Assembly: GCF_021129305.1 (NCBI RefSeq)
Contig: NZ_JAJOMB010000011.1
Location: 124,001-188,000 of the forward strand
DNA from: Kineosporia babensis
GTDB taxonomy: Bacteria > Actinomycetota > Actinomycetes > Actinomycetales > Kineosporiaceae
Direction of reading: 5' to 3'
Length of the DNA stretch: 64,000 nt
Shown here: piece after piece, positions 43,559 to 52,300 of the stretch
Layout of the letters: each line of letters begins with the position of its first letter
How positions within the stretch are numbered: the first letter of the stretch is position 1
Notes under the pieces: model-generated
The model's database searches: none
What the model was told of the DNA's origin: nothing
The model's input: the letters and a program-made list of their open reading frames with translations, nothing else
Translations under genes and position numbers: made by a program

Positions 43559-45148
43559 TCATGGGCGGCCCGGTGGCACGAACGGAAGATCGTCCGGCAC
43601 ACCCCCGTTGATCAGCCGCGTTACCGCCGCGACGTCCAGATGATCGGCCACCATGTCGGCGAGCGAGTCCAGCCGGGCCTCCCGCAGGGCGGAGAACGAC
43701 GTGTCGGGCGCGACCTGGAAGCCGTCCCGCCCGGCCAGACCGGCCACCTCGGTGAGGAAGGCCCGGCGGAAGCCGTCGTTCTCCAGGGCGCCGTGCCAGG
43801 TCGTGCCCCAGACCGGGCCGCTGCGCCAGCCGTCCAGGAAGGCCTCGGCGGCGCTGAGCTGCGACTGCGGCGCCTGCGGATCCAGGGTGACCACACCGTG
43901 GTGGATCTCATACCCCGCGACCGGCTGCCCGAGCGCGGTTCCACTCGGCCGGGCCAGTACCTTCTGCGCGCCGAAGTCGGTGCGGGTCGGCAGCAGCCCG
44001 AGCCCGGGCACACTGCCCTGCCGGGATTCCACCTCGTCACTGACCAGGCGCCCGAGCATCTGGTGGCCGCCGCAGATGCCGAGGACCGGAAGGCCGGCGG
44101 CGGCGTGCTGGATGATCGCGTCGGCCAGGCCGGTGGAACGCAGCCAGGCCAGGTCGTTGACCGTGGCCCGGGTGCCCGGCAGCACCACCAGGTCGGAACC
44201 GGCGATCTCGGCACCGTGGTGGACCAGGCGCACGGCGACGCCCGGCTCGGCCGCGAGCGCGTCGACATCGGTGACGTTGGACAGGCGGGGCAGACGCGGC
44301 ACCGCCACCCGGAGGACGTCAGTGCCCAGCGGCGCACGCATCGGCCCCCGGTCCTTCTCGAGGTCGAGGGAGTCCTCGACGTCGAGCCACAGACCGGTGA
44401 GGTAGGGCAGTACCCCCAGCACCGGACGCCCGGTGATCCGGTGGATCATGCTCAGCCCGGAGTCGAGCAGGGCCGGATCGCCCCGGAACTTGTTGATCAC
44501 GAACCCGCTGATGTGCTTCTGGTCGTTCGCGTCGAGCAGGGCGAGCGTGCCGTGCAGGGCAGCGAACACCCCGCCCCGGTCGATGTCGCCGACGACCAGG
44601 ACCGGAAGACCGGCCGGGCGGGCCAGGCCGAGGTTGGTGATGTCGCGGTGGCGCAGATTGATCTCGGCCGGGCTGCCCGCGCCCTCGCAGATCACCACGT
44701 CGAACCGGGACCGCAGGTCTTCGAGGGCGTTGAGGACGACCGGCAGCAGCTGCGGGGTGAGGTCGCCGTAGTCCAGGGCGCCGGCCTCGGCGAACGGGCG
44801 GCCCATCACCACGACCTGGGACGTGCGATCGCTGCCGGGCTTGAGCAGGACCGGATTCATCGCGGCCTCAGGCTCGATCCGGGCCGCCCGGGCCTGCATC
44901 GCCTGGGCCCGGCCGATCTCGGCCCCGTCCCGGGTGACGAACGAGTTCAGGGACATGTTCTGCGCCTTGAACGGAGCCACCCGCACACCCTGCCGGGCCA
45001 GCCAGCGGCAGAGCCCGGCCACCAGAACGCTTTTGCCTGCGTCGGAGGTGGTACCGGCCACCATCAGCCCGCCGCGCATCGACGTGAACGCCGGTTCCGG
45101 CGCGGCCGCGCCCTTTTCGCCCTGCACCGAACTCCCTGCCACCGTCAT
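43559..45148 (-). CDS. cobQ: cobyric acid synthase
   Basis: Glutamine-dependent amidation of the b, d, e and g side chains; 529 residues. N-terminal P-loop domain 'LMVAGTTSDAGKSVLVAGLCRWLARQGVRVAPFKAQNMSLNS', then 'VVLPGTRATVNDLAWLRSTGLADAI', GATase Cys in 'PVLGICGGHQMLGR' and His in 'GYEIHHG'. ATG 45148 (MTVAGSS). The upstream 80 bp contain repeats that copy the start region, so other ATGs exist just upstream. No riboswitch was found before cobQ; it may share the cobD transcript. Confidence 0.93.
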   Translation of the reverse strand: MTVAGSSVQGEKGAAAPEPAFTSMRGGLMVAGTTSDAGKSVLVAGLCRWLARQGVRVAPFKAQNMSLNSFVTRDGAEIGRAQAMQARAARIEPEAAMNPVLLKPGSDRTSQVVVMGRPFAEAGALDYGDLTPQLLPVVLNALEDLRSRFDVVICEGAGSPAEINLRHRDITNLGLARPAGLPVLVVGDIDRGGVFAALHGTLALLDANDQKHISGFVINKFRGDPALLDSGLSMIHRITGRPVLGVLPYLTGLWLDVEDSLDLEKDRGPMRAPLGTDVLRVAVPRLPRLSNVTDVDALAAEPGVAVRLVHHGAEIAGSDLVVLPGTRATVNDLAWLRSTGLADAIIQHAAAGLPVLGICGGHQMLGRLVSDEVESRQGSVPGLGLLPTRTDFGAQKVLARPSGTALGQPVAGYEIHHGVVTLDPQAPQSQLSAAEAFLDGWRSGPVWGTTWHGALENDGFRRAFLTEVAGLAGRDGFQVAPDTSFSALREARLDSLADMVADHLDVAAVTRLINGGVPDDLPFVPPGRP

Positions 45149-45218
45149 CGCCCCGTCATCGTCATCGCTTGGTCACCGTCATCGCCCTGCCACCGTCAAC
45201 TCCCTTACCAGCGTCATC
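45131..45218 (-). repeat. direct repeats around the cobQ start
   Basis: Copies of CGATGACGGTG and GACGGTGGCAGGG (minus strand) occur at 45131-45151 and 45174-45206, with further CGATGACG copies in between and up to 45218. Each copy contains ATG followed by codons like those that begin cobQ. Confidence 0.6.
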
Positions 45219-45276
45219 GGCCGGCTTCCTGGTCCTCCTGGCCCCGTGAGCCTTCTGGCCCCGTGGCGACCGAATC

Positions 45277-46263
45277 TCACTGCACCGCTTTTCGTCCACG
45301 CCGAGCCGTCATCAGCACTGCGGCCGCAGCGACAGCCGCCGCCAGTGCTCCCACAGAACGACCGAGCTTCACCGCCCGGCGCACATCACCGACGTCCGGC
45401 AGCGGGTTCCCCTCCCCCATCGCCGGCCGCGATTCTTCCTGCCCCCCGTAAGTATTCGTCCCGCCCAGACGCACTCCCAAAGCGCCCGCCGCCGCGGCCT
45501 CACACTGCCCCGCGTTGGGGCTGGGATGCTGTCCTCCGTCTCGCCGCCACACGGCCCACGCCTCACCCATCGTGCCCTGGACCACTGGAGCACAGACCAC
45601 GGTGAGCAACCCGGTGACGCGAGAAGGCACCAGGTTGACCACATCGTCCACACGTGCCGCCGCCCAGCCGAAACGCTCGTACCGATCGGAGCGGTACCCC
45701 ACCATCGCATCCAGCGTGTTCACCGCCCGATAACCGATCACCCCGGCCGGCCCGGCCAGCGCCGCCCAGAACAAGGGAGCCACCACTGCGTCTGAGGTGT
45801 TCTCCGCGAGCGACTCCACCGTGGCCCGGGCCAGTTCCGGCGGTTCCAGTTCGGACGGGTCCCGCGCGCACAGGTGGGTGAGCAGCTCACGCGCCTGCAG
45901 CACGTGTCCGGCCTCGAGGGCGACGGCCATCCGATCTCCTTCTCTGGCCAGGCTGGTACCGCCGAGCGCAGTCCAGGTGGCGAGGGCGGTCAGACCGGCC
46001 CGCCCCACCGGATGACCGGCACACAACTTGTCCACCCCAGCAACGGCCACGACCGGAACCCCGGTAGCGACGACAGCGAAGAGTGCCCCGCGCCGCCGGC
46101 TAGGCCGATAGAGACGTTGCTCGAGCCGACCGGCCCAGGAACCGAACAACGCCACCGGATGCCCCCGCCGAGGGTCACCGAAGACGGCGTCGGCCAGGAC
46201 CCCGATCACGATCCCGGCGGCCCGTGCTCGCAGGTCACGGCCGGTCGACTGGACGAAGCTCAT
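45277..46263 (-). CDS. cobD: adenosylcobinamide-phosphate synthase (CbiB type)
   Basis: Integral membrane protein of 328 residues that joins aminopropanol (or its phosphate) to adenosylcobyric acid. 'GIVIGVLADAVFGDPRRGHPVALFGSWAGRLEQRLY', 'ESLAENTSDAVVAPLFWAALAGPAGVIGYRAVNTLDAMVGYRSDRYERFGWAAARVDDVVNLVPSRVTGLL' are family hallmarks. Four to five hydrophobic segments. ATG at 46263. First gene of the minus-strand block; 128 bp upstream of cobQ. The 266 bp upstream (46264-46529) hold two GGTCAGCCTGCGC repeats at the ssb end and otherwise nothing I recognise. Confidence 0.9.
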   Translation of the reverse strand: MSFVQSTGRDLRARAAGIVIGVLADAVFGDPRRGHPVALFGSWAGRLEQRLYRPSRRRGALFAVVATGVPVVAVAGVDKLCAGHPVGRAGLTALATWTALGGTSLAREGDRMAVALEAGHVLQARELLTHLCARDPSELEPPELARATVESLAENTSDAVVAPLFWAALAGPAGVIGYRAVNTLDAMVGYRSDRYERFGWAAARVDDVVNLVPSRVTGLLTVVCAPVVQGTMGEAWAVWRRDGGQHPSPNAGQCEAAAAGALGVRLGGTNTYGGQEESRPAMGEGNPLPDVGDVRRAVKLGRSVGALAAAVAAAAVLMTARRGRKAVQ

Positions 46264-46511
46264 AGGCACGAATCCTGCCGCACCAGGCAGTCGGTTCCGC
46301 GCACGAGGGGTCCGGCATGGGGTCGAGGGCCTTCCTGAACTCCGGCAGCGCAACCTCACCGGCACTCCGTCGTGCCGGTAAGCCTGTGCTGACCGGCACG
46401 CACCGAAGAGTGCGCGCCGATCAGGTCACGCCGGCCGACCCGCGCCGATCAGCCCCTGTGCTGGGTCCTCTGTCCTGGGCCGAGTCCATCGCTGGGTCCG
46501 TCCGGTGCTGA

Positions 46512-46540
46512 GGTCAGCCTGCGCTGGGGTCAGCCTGCGC
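46512..46540. repeat. 13-bp direct repeat at ssb 3' end
   Basis: GGTCAGCCTGCGC occurs at 46512-46524 and 46528-46540 (16-bp period). The second copy contains the ssb stop codon, suggesting a small local duplication at the gene's end. Confidence 0.7.
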
Positions 46541-47138
46541 GAGTCACCGAGAAGTCGTCCGAGGCCCGGTCGCTCTCACTGTCCGAACCATCCGCCTCGT
46601 CCGCCTTGTCGTCGAGAACCGGGAGCCCGGAGACATCGGTGACTGGAGTCTCGATCTTCCGGACCGCCTCGTAGATCGCGGCAGCGTCCGGCTGACTCTC
46701 GGGTGAGTCCGGCCCGGCCTCACTGCTGCTCTTCTCCCCGGCCGCGTCCTCCTCGTTCGTGTGCCGGTCGCGCGAACTGCGCAGGACGCGAGTGAAGGCC
46801 GAGACCCCGAACGTCAGGTCGTGACCAACGGTTTCGGCCTCGACCTCCAGGGTGCGACCGGACCGCTCGTCCTTGACCCAGGCCCGCTCCCAGAGCCGGC
46901 CCGTGACCACCACCGGATGCCCCTTGCGCAGACTCTGCTGCGCACTCGTGGCCAGCGCCCGCCGACAGTTCACGCTCACATAGGTGGTGCGCCGGTCGAC
47001 CCAGGTGTTGTTGTTACGGTCGAACCACGACGACGTGGAGGCCAGCCGGAAACTGGTCACGGTGTTGCCGTCGTCGAACGTGACGAAGCGCGGCTCGCTC
47101 GCGAGATTCCCCCGCAGGACTACCTGGATGTCGTTCAC
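46530..47138 (-). CDS. single-stranded DNA-binding protein (Ssb paralogue)
   Basis: 202 residues. N-terminal OB-fold: 'MNDIQVVLRGNLASEPRFVTFDDGNTVTSFRLASTSSWFDRNNNTWVDRRTTYVSVNCRRALATSAQQSLRKGHPVVVTGRLWERAWVKDE', a standard SSB core. The tail (residues 115-202) is acidic, low complexity and ends '...DDFSVTRAG', lacking the DDDIPF tip through which SSB recruits partners, so this is likely a second SSB rather than the replication protein. GTG start at 47138 with AAAGGGG upstream. Encoded after two dynamin-like GTPases, as in many actinobacteria, behind DnaA boxes. Confidence 0.85.
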   Translation of the reverse strand: MNDIQVVLRGNLASEPRFVTFDDGNTVTSFRLASTSSWFDRNNNTWVDRRTTYVSVNCRRALATSAQQSLRKGHPVVVTGRLWERAWVKDERSGRTLEVEAETVGHDLTFGVSAFTRVLRSSRDRHTNEEDAAGEKSSSEAGPDSPESQPDAAAIYEAVRKIETPVTDVSGLPVLDDKADEADGSDSESDRASDDFSVTRAG

Positions 47139-47249
47139 TGAGGACCCCTTTCGTCACCGGCCGAGGGCCGGGGATGGCCGGGCCGAATGCCCGAGCAGGT
47201 ATCCAGGCTCAGCCAATGAGCGGCCGTTCCGAAAGCCGGAAAGGACTCC

Positions 47250-47308
47250 TGTGGATAAGTAGGCGATCGTGCCTACCTGTGGAAAGCAGGAACCCCGGCT
47301 TATCCACA
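47250..47308 (-). promoter_or_regulatory. DnaA boxes upstream of ssb
   Basis: Two perfect DnaA boxes in opposite orientation: TTATCCACA on the minus strand at 47258-47250 and on the plus strand at 47300-47308. A weaker relative (CTTTCCACA, minus, 47286-47278) lies between. Inside is also a 6-bp palindrome GTAGGC/GCCTAC (47259-47264, 47271-47276). They are 110-170 bp before the ssb start, in the likely promoter region, so DnaA may regulate ssb. Confidence 0.55.
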
Positions 47309-47343
47309 GAACGGCCGTGCAGATGGTTCCGCACGGCCGTTCT
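47308..47343 (-). terminator. hairpin after the GTPase gene
   Basis: AGAACGGCCGTGC (47308-47320) and GCACGGCCGTTCT (47331-47343) are perfect 13-bp arms with a 10-nt loop, 43 bp after the GTPase stop. It separates the GTPase unit from ssb. No U tract. Confidence 0.75.
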
Positions 47344-47385
47344 GGGCATCATCGAGGCATGAACGCATCGGCCTCAGGCAGGTTT

Positions 47386-49245
47386 TCAGCTGGACAGAGC
47401 CGCCACCGGTTCAGTCCCGGCGCCCTGCTGCGCGGCGTTCGAGGGCTGGCTCTCAGGGCTCGCACCGGGACCGGCCGACGGGGAACGCTCGCCCAGCAGC
47501 ACCTGCCGGGTCTCCCGGTGCCGGGCCAGCACCGAGCGGACCGGGCCGACCACACGCTCAGCAGCAACCTCGGCCACGGCCTCGTGCAGTCGGCGCTCCA
47601 GCTCGGACCGGCGGGTTGCATCACCGGTGATCAGCCACCAGCGCGAGAGCAGAGCAAGGACGAGCCCGGCCGCCACCGAGCCCAGAGCGAGGACAAGAGC
47701 AGCCGGAAGACTTCCCAGAACGCCGGGCAGATCCAGTCCGGCCGCCTGCCCCAGGCCGGCGGCGACAACCCAGACCAAGCCCAGCACTGCTGCCCCGCAG
47801 AAGATCTGCTGAAAGGCCTGAACCACACGCCACCAGACCGGGACCGTGAACGTGAGATCCACAGCGGTCAGGCGAGTGTCCAGAACCCGGGCGAGACCGT
47901 CCGGGTCGGGCGCCTCACTGGTACCTGCTCCAGGGGTGAGCATCGGCATCCCGTAGGCCGGAGTGTGGCGGCCGCGCCCCTGCGAGACGGCGCTCGCCCC
48001 CGAGGACGATCGCGCTCGACCGGCCGAGGCCGCCCCGGCAGCGGGCAGCAGGGCATCTTGCGGCGAGACCGCCGGGTCCCCGGCGCGAGCCACGATGGCG
48101 CGCACCTCGGCCGCCCAGCGGGTCGGCAGCGGATCAGCGTTGTCGGCGACCATGGCTTCGACGGCCAGGCGGACCGCCGGCCGTTGCGCAGGCGAGGCCA
48201 GGGCCTTGAGCGAGGCGGTCTCGGCCCGCAGACGAGTCTCTGCCGCTCCGGCCTGCGGTCGGCGCGAGGCCAGGAAACGGGAGAGCAAGGAGGCCGGTGC
48301 CCAGCCGAGCTTTTCCTTGCCCCGGCGGCGGTGTTCGGCGCTCAGCACATCGAGCAGCGCCGGCACACCGGTCGCCGCGGCCAGGTCCTGGACGAGTTTT
48401 TCCTGCGAGACCGGCTGTCCCGAGCCCGGTTCCGAAGCGGCCAGGCCGGCGGCGATCTCCTCGGCGGCGATGTCCAGGTCGCTCTCGATCCGCTCGAGAA
48501 CGGCGAACCGGTCCTGGACCACCTCGCAGAGCAGAGCGCGCAGTTCCTCCACGCCGTCACCACGGGTGGCCGACACCGGAACGATGCCGACCCGGCCCAG
48601 GCCGTCTCCGTCCAGCAGGCGGCGCAGGTCGGTCACGCAGGTCTCGACCTCGTCCGGGCCGAGTTTGTCCACCTGGTTGAGCACCACCAGCATCACGCCG
48701 TCGTGGCTGGTCAGTTTCTGCAGGTACCCGGCGTGCAGGGCGTTGTCCGCGTACTTCTGCGGATCGACCACCCAGATCATCAGGTCGACCATCCGCACCA
48801 GGCGGTCCACCTCGACCCGGTGCACGACCTCGGTCGAGTCGTGGTCCGGCAGGTCCAGCAGCACCAGCCCGTGCAGAGCGGCCTGGTCGTCGGCGTCGAG
48901 CACCGACTCCCGGGTCATCCGGCGATCGGCCGGGACCTTCAGCCAGTCCAGCAGGCTCTGCGAGCCGAACTCACCCCAGACACAGGCCATGGCCGACTTG
49001 GTCAGCGGCCGCCGGGCCCCCACCGCCGCGATGTCCATCCCGGCGATCGCGTTGAACAGGCTGGACTTTCCGCTGCCGGTCGCGCCGACGAGGGCGACCA
49101 CCGTGCGCTCGGTGCCGAGGTCGAGCCGGTGGCCGACATGCTCCATCCGGTCCCGGGTGTTCTTCACGGCTTCCGGCGGCAGCCAGGGAGCACCGCAGTC
49201 GAGGGCCGCGGACAGTGCGGCGACGCGCCCCATCACGTCGGTCAC
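47386..49245 (-). CDS. dynamin-like GTPase with two C-terminal membrane helices
   Basis: 619 residues, YfjP/DynB-type GTPase. G1 'VALVGATGSGKSSLFNAIAG', G3 'VLLDLPDHDST', G4 'VVLNQVDKLG' and G5-like 'VPVSATRGDG' are visible. Two adjacent hydrophobic helices near residues 475-525 ('IFCGAAVLGLVWVVAAGLG', 'ALVLALGSVAAGLVLALL') anchor it in the membrane; other helices form the assembly domain. In Streptomyces the corresponding pair acts with the Z-ring during sporulation septation. GTG start. Second of two GTPase genes, 125 bp after the other. Confidence 0.88.
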   Translation of the reverse strand: MTDVMGRVAALSAALDCGAPWLPPEAVKNTRDRMEHVGHRLDLGTERTVVALVGATGSGKSSLFNAIAGMDIAAVGARRPLTKSAMACVWGEFGSQSLLDWLKVPADRRMTRESVLDADDQAALHGLVLLDLPDHDSTEVVHRVEVDRLVRMVDLMIWVVDPQKYADNALHAGYLQKLTSHDGVMLVVLNQVDKLGPDEVETCVTDLRRLLDGDGLGRVGIVPVSATRGDGVEELRALLCEVVQDRFAVLERIESDLDIAAEEIAAGLAASEPGSGQPVSQEKLVQDLAAATGVPALLDVLSAEHRRRGKEKLGWAPASLLSRFLASRRPQAGAAETRLRAETASLKALASPAQRPAVRLAVEAMVADNADPLPTRWAAEVRAIVARAGDPAVSPQDALLPAAGAASAGRARSSSGASAVSQGRGRHTPAYGMPMLTPGAGTSEAPDPDGLARVLDTRLTAVDLTFTVPVWWRVVQAFQQIFCGAAVLGLVWVVAAGLGQAAGLDLPGVLGSLPAALVLALGSVAAGLVLALLSRWWLITGDATRRSELERRLHEAVAEVAAERVVGPVRSVLARHRETRQVLLGERSPSAGPGASPESQPSNAAQQGAGTEPVAALSS

Positions 49246-49370
49246 CGGGTCTCGCCAACCTTTCGGGTCATCGGTCCTGTCGCTCTCACAAAGATGGTGG
49301 GTGCCGACGCGGCGGCCCGGGCCGTCGGGCCCGGGCTCGCGTCAGTCTTCGTCGGTCTCAAGGGTAGGGC

Positions 49371-52300
49371 TCATTCGGCGATATTCACCGCAGAAGCGGC
49401 ATCCAGCAGGGCCCCCACACGAAGGCCGAGGCCCTCGGGGCTCTCCAGGACACGCTCCAGCCGCAGCCGCTCGTTGTCCATCACGGTGCCGGCCCGTTCC
49501 AGCAGATCGGCGCGGGCGGCCTCGACGATCGAACGGACGCTCTCCTGCCCCAGCAGTTCCTCGACGGCCAGGCGGGCCCCCGTGGTGGAACCGCCGGCGA
49601 GCGCCGGTTCGGCCGGATCCGGCGCCGCAGCCTGGGAGCCGGTGTCGGCATGATCCCCAGCCACCGCGAGGGCGAACATCACGTCCACCACCGTCTGCTC
49701 GTCCGCAACCAGGTCCGGGCGTTCCGCACGAACCTGTCCCAGCGCCTTCGTCACCTGCTCGGCAACCGCGCGGCGCCAGTCGTCCACCGGCTTGGCCAGC
49801 AGCTTCTCCCGCTCCGTGGGCGTCACCTGATGCCCACGGGCGGTGAGCAGGCCGACTCCGTACGGGTGCTTGCGCCAGGTCGTGACCACCTGCTCCATCG
49901 CGGTTCGCACGTCGTGGTGCACCGCCGCCGAAACAGCCTCGCAAATGGTGGACGTCAGTGGTGCGTCGCTCGATTCCGGCGAGGTGAGCGCCGCCCCGAT
50001 GCGCTGGGTGCGGGTGGTCGTGGTGCCGCCCAGCCGCGAGCCCAGATCACCACGGGCGATGGACTCCTGCCAGTGCGACAGAACCTGCCCGCTCATCAGC
50101 GATCCGTCGCCCAGCCGGGACAGCATGCCCGAGCGCGCCGGGATGAAGACCTCGTCGGTCTCCTCCCACAGCTGCGACCAGCCATCAGCCTGCGCAGCAG
50201 CGGCTTTCGCGAGCAGCCGGGCGCGGGGCGGCAGACTGCGCAGGGCCCCGGCCAGGGTCCGCTCGACCACGACCGATCGCGAACGGTCGTCACCGGCGAT
50301 CCGGCGCAGCCAGTCCCGCAGCGGCTTGACCGCCGCAGCGGGCAGGAAGCCGTTCTCCAGCGGGCTTTCCGGCACGGTGAACAGCGCCGCTCCGCCGAGC
50401 CCTTGGTCGCGCAGCTTGGTGGCCAGGTGAATACGCAGCTCCTGCAGCGACTCCGGAGGTACGCGATCGAGAACGACGGCGATCGCCGCACCCCGCTCGG
50501 CAGCCTGCCGGAGCATCGTCCAGGGCGTTGCGTCGGCATAACGGGCAGCTGTGGTCACGAAGATCCACAAGTCCGCCGCCTGCAGCAACTGCACCGCGAG
50601 ATCCCGGTTGGTCTCGACCAGGCTGTCGATGTCCGGGGCATCCAGGATCCCGAGACCGGGCGCAAGACCGTCGTACGGCACCAGTCGCAGGCCGGTGATC
50701 CGGGGTGCGTTCGGATCGATCGGCTGGACCGGTTCGGGCGCCTCGGAGGTGACCCGGGTGAGCCGCGGCAGGATCCGCTGCGACAGGAACGCGCCCGAGT
50801 CCAGCGGGTGATGCACCAGAACGGGCGAGCGCGTGGTCGGGCGGAGTACTCCGGAACGGGTGACCTCACGACCGACGATCGAGTTCGTCAAGGTGGACTT
50901 GCCGGCACCGGTCGAACCACCGATCACGGCCAGCGCGGGGGCGTCCGGCCGCTGCAGACGAGGCAGGACGTAGTCGTCGAGCTGACTGAGCAGGTCTTCG
51001 CGCTCCTTCCGGACCGCGGCCACACCCTCCACGTCCAGCGTCAGGGGCAGCGTGGCCACCTGGGTACGCAGTCGTTCCACCGCAGCCAGGCGCTTGGGCA
51101 CCGTAGTACTGGCATTCATCTCGTCCCGATCAGCAAGTTCACCGCTGTTCTTGGTCTGCGAGGTCTGGACGGGTGCGGCTTTGGCAGCGGCCGGGTTCCC
51201 CGACGTTCCAGAACTGGCGACCATCTGTCCGGCCGAAGGGCCGAAGCCTGGCGCACCTTGGTCAGCCTGCCCACGGCCCGCCCTCCCCGAGCCGAGCAAG
51301 TCCTGGCCAGAGGCCTGATCACCGAGAGCCACTTGCGGCGAACTCGATTCACTGACGCCCGGGCTCAAGCCACCCGCCTCTCGACCGGCGACCGAGCCAG
51401 CATTACGGCCGACAGCGCCTTCCCGTCCGGCAACATCACGTCCGGCGAACCCGCCGTCCGAGTCACGCACCCAGGGGCGACCGACAGGAGCAGCGAAACC
51501 CGCCTTCCGGTCATTACTTTCGCCTCTGCCCCAGCCGGTCTCCACGTTTCCTCCAACGGAACCGCCTTCCGCAGAATTCGTCCCGCCAGCGACCCCGGCA
51601 GCGGAGGGGTGTGCACTCGGTGTGGTCTCCGACTTCTGCTCCTGAGCACCACGGCGGCCTGTACCATCTGCGCCGGGACGGAACCACGATTCGGCCGCAG
51701 CCGAGGTTTCCACGACACCTTGGCGAGCGCCCTCGGCCTGTCCGGGCTGATTCGTTGCATCGCGAGCAGCATTCGCGCCGGCTGCAACCGGCGCCTGAGG
51801 CGGCGTACCGCTCACCTGACCACCAACTGCAGACCTGGCGCGGAAGTCACGGGCAGCCGGATGAACTCCGGTTGCGGCGAATCCGGCAGGGCCCTCGGCG
51901 TTCGACTCAGGGTTCGACCCGGCCGAAGCGCCGTCGGTCGTTGGGCCCGCTTCGGCCTTGACGGGCATGGAAATGGGCCCGGTGCCGATGGAGGTCCTCG
52001 CGCCGCGTGGCACCGGACCTGCACCAGGACGCCCTCCCCCAGGAAGGCTCGCTCCGGCAAAGTTCAGGCCGGTGCGGCTCACTTGAGATTGAGGTGCCCG
52101 GCGATCGCCCACTCCCGTGTGACCGCCGCCAGGGAGAACGCTTCCGCCGTTGCTTCCTTTAAGGCCGACTGCTTCCGGACCGACCCCTTCAGGGTTGCTG
52201 CTGCCCAGACCGACCCTGTCACCGTGGATCTCTCCACTGCGGATCCCGTCAGAGCTGGGTCCTCCAGGGCCGACCTCTCCAGGATTAGCCCCTCCAAGGC

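Noticed and set aside
46264-46529. Possible cobalamin riboswitch before cobD (GTGCCGGTGAGG, CAGGAAGG on the minus strand)
   Set aside because: The strings are in the wrong order and spacing, and the CCACTGT element is absent.
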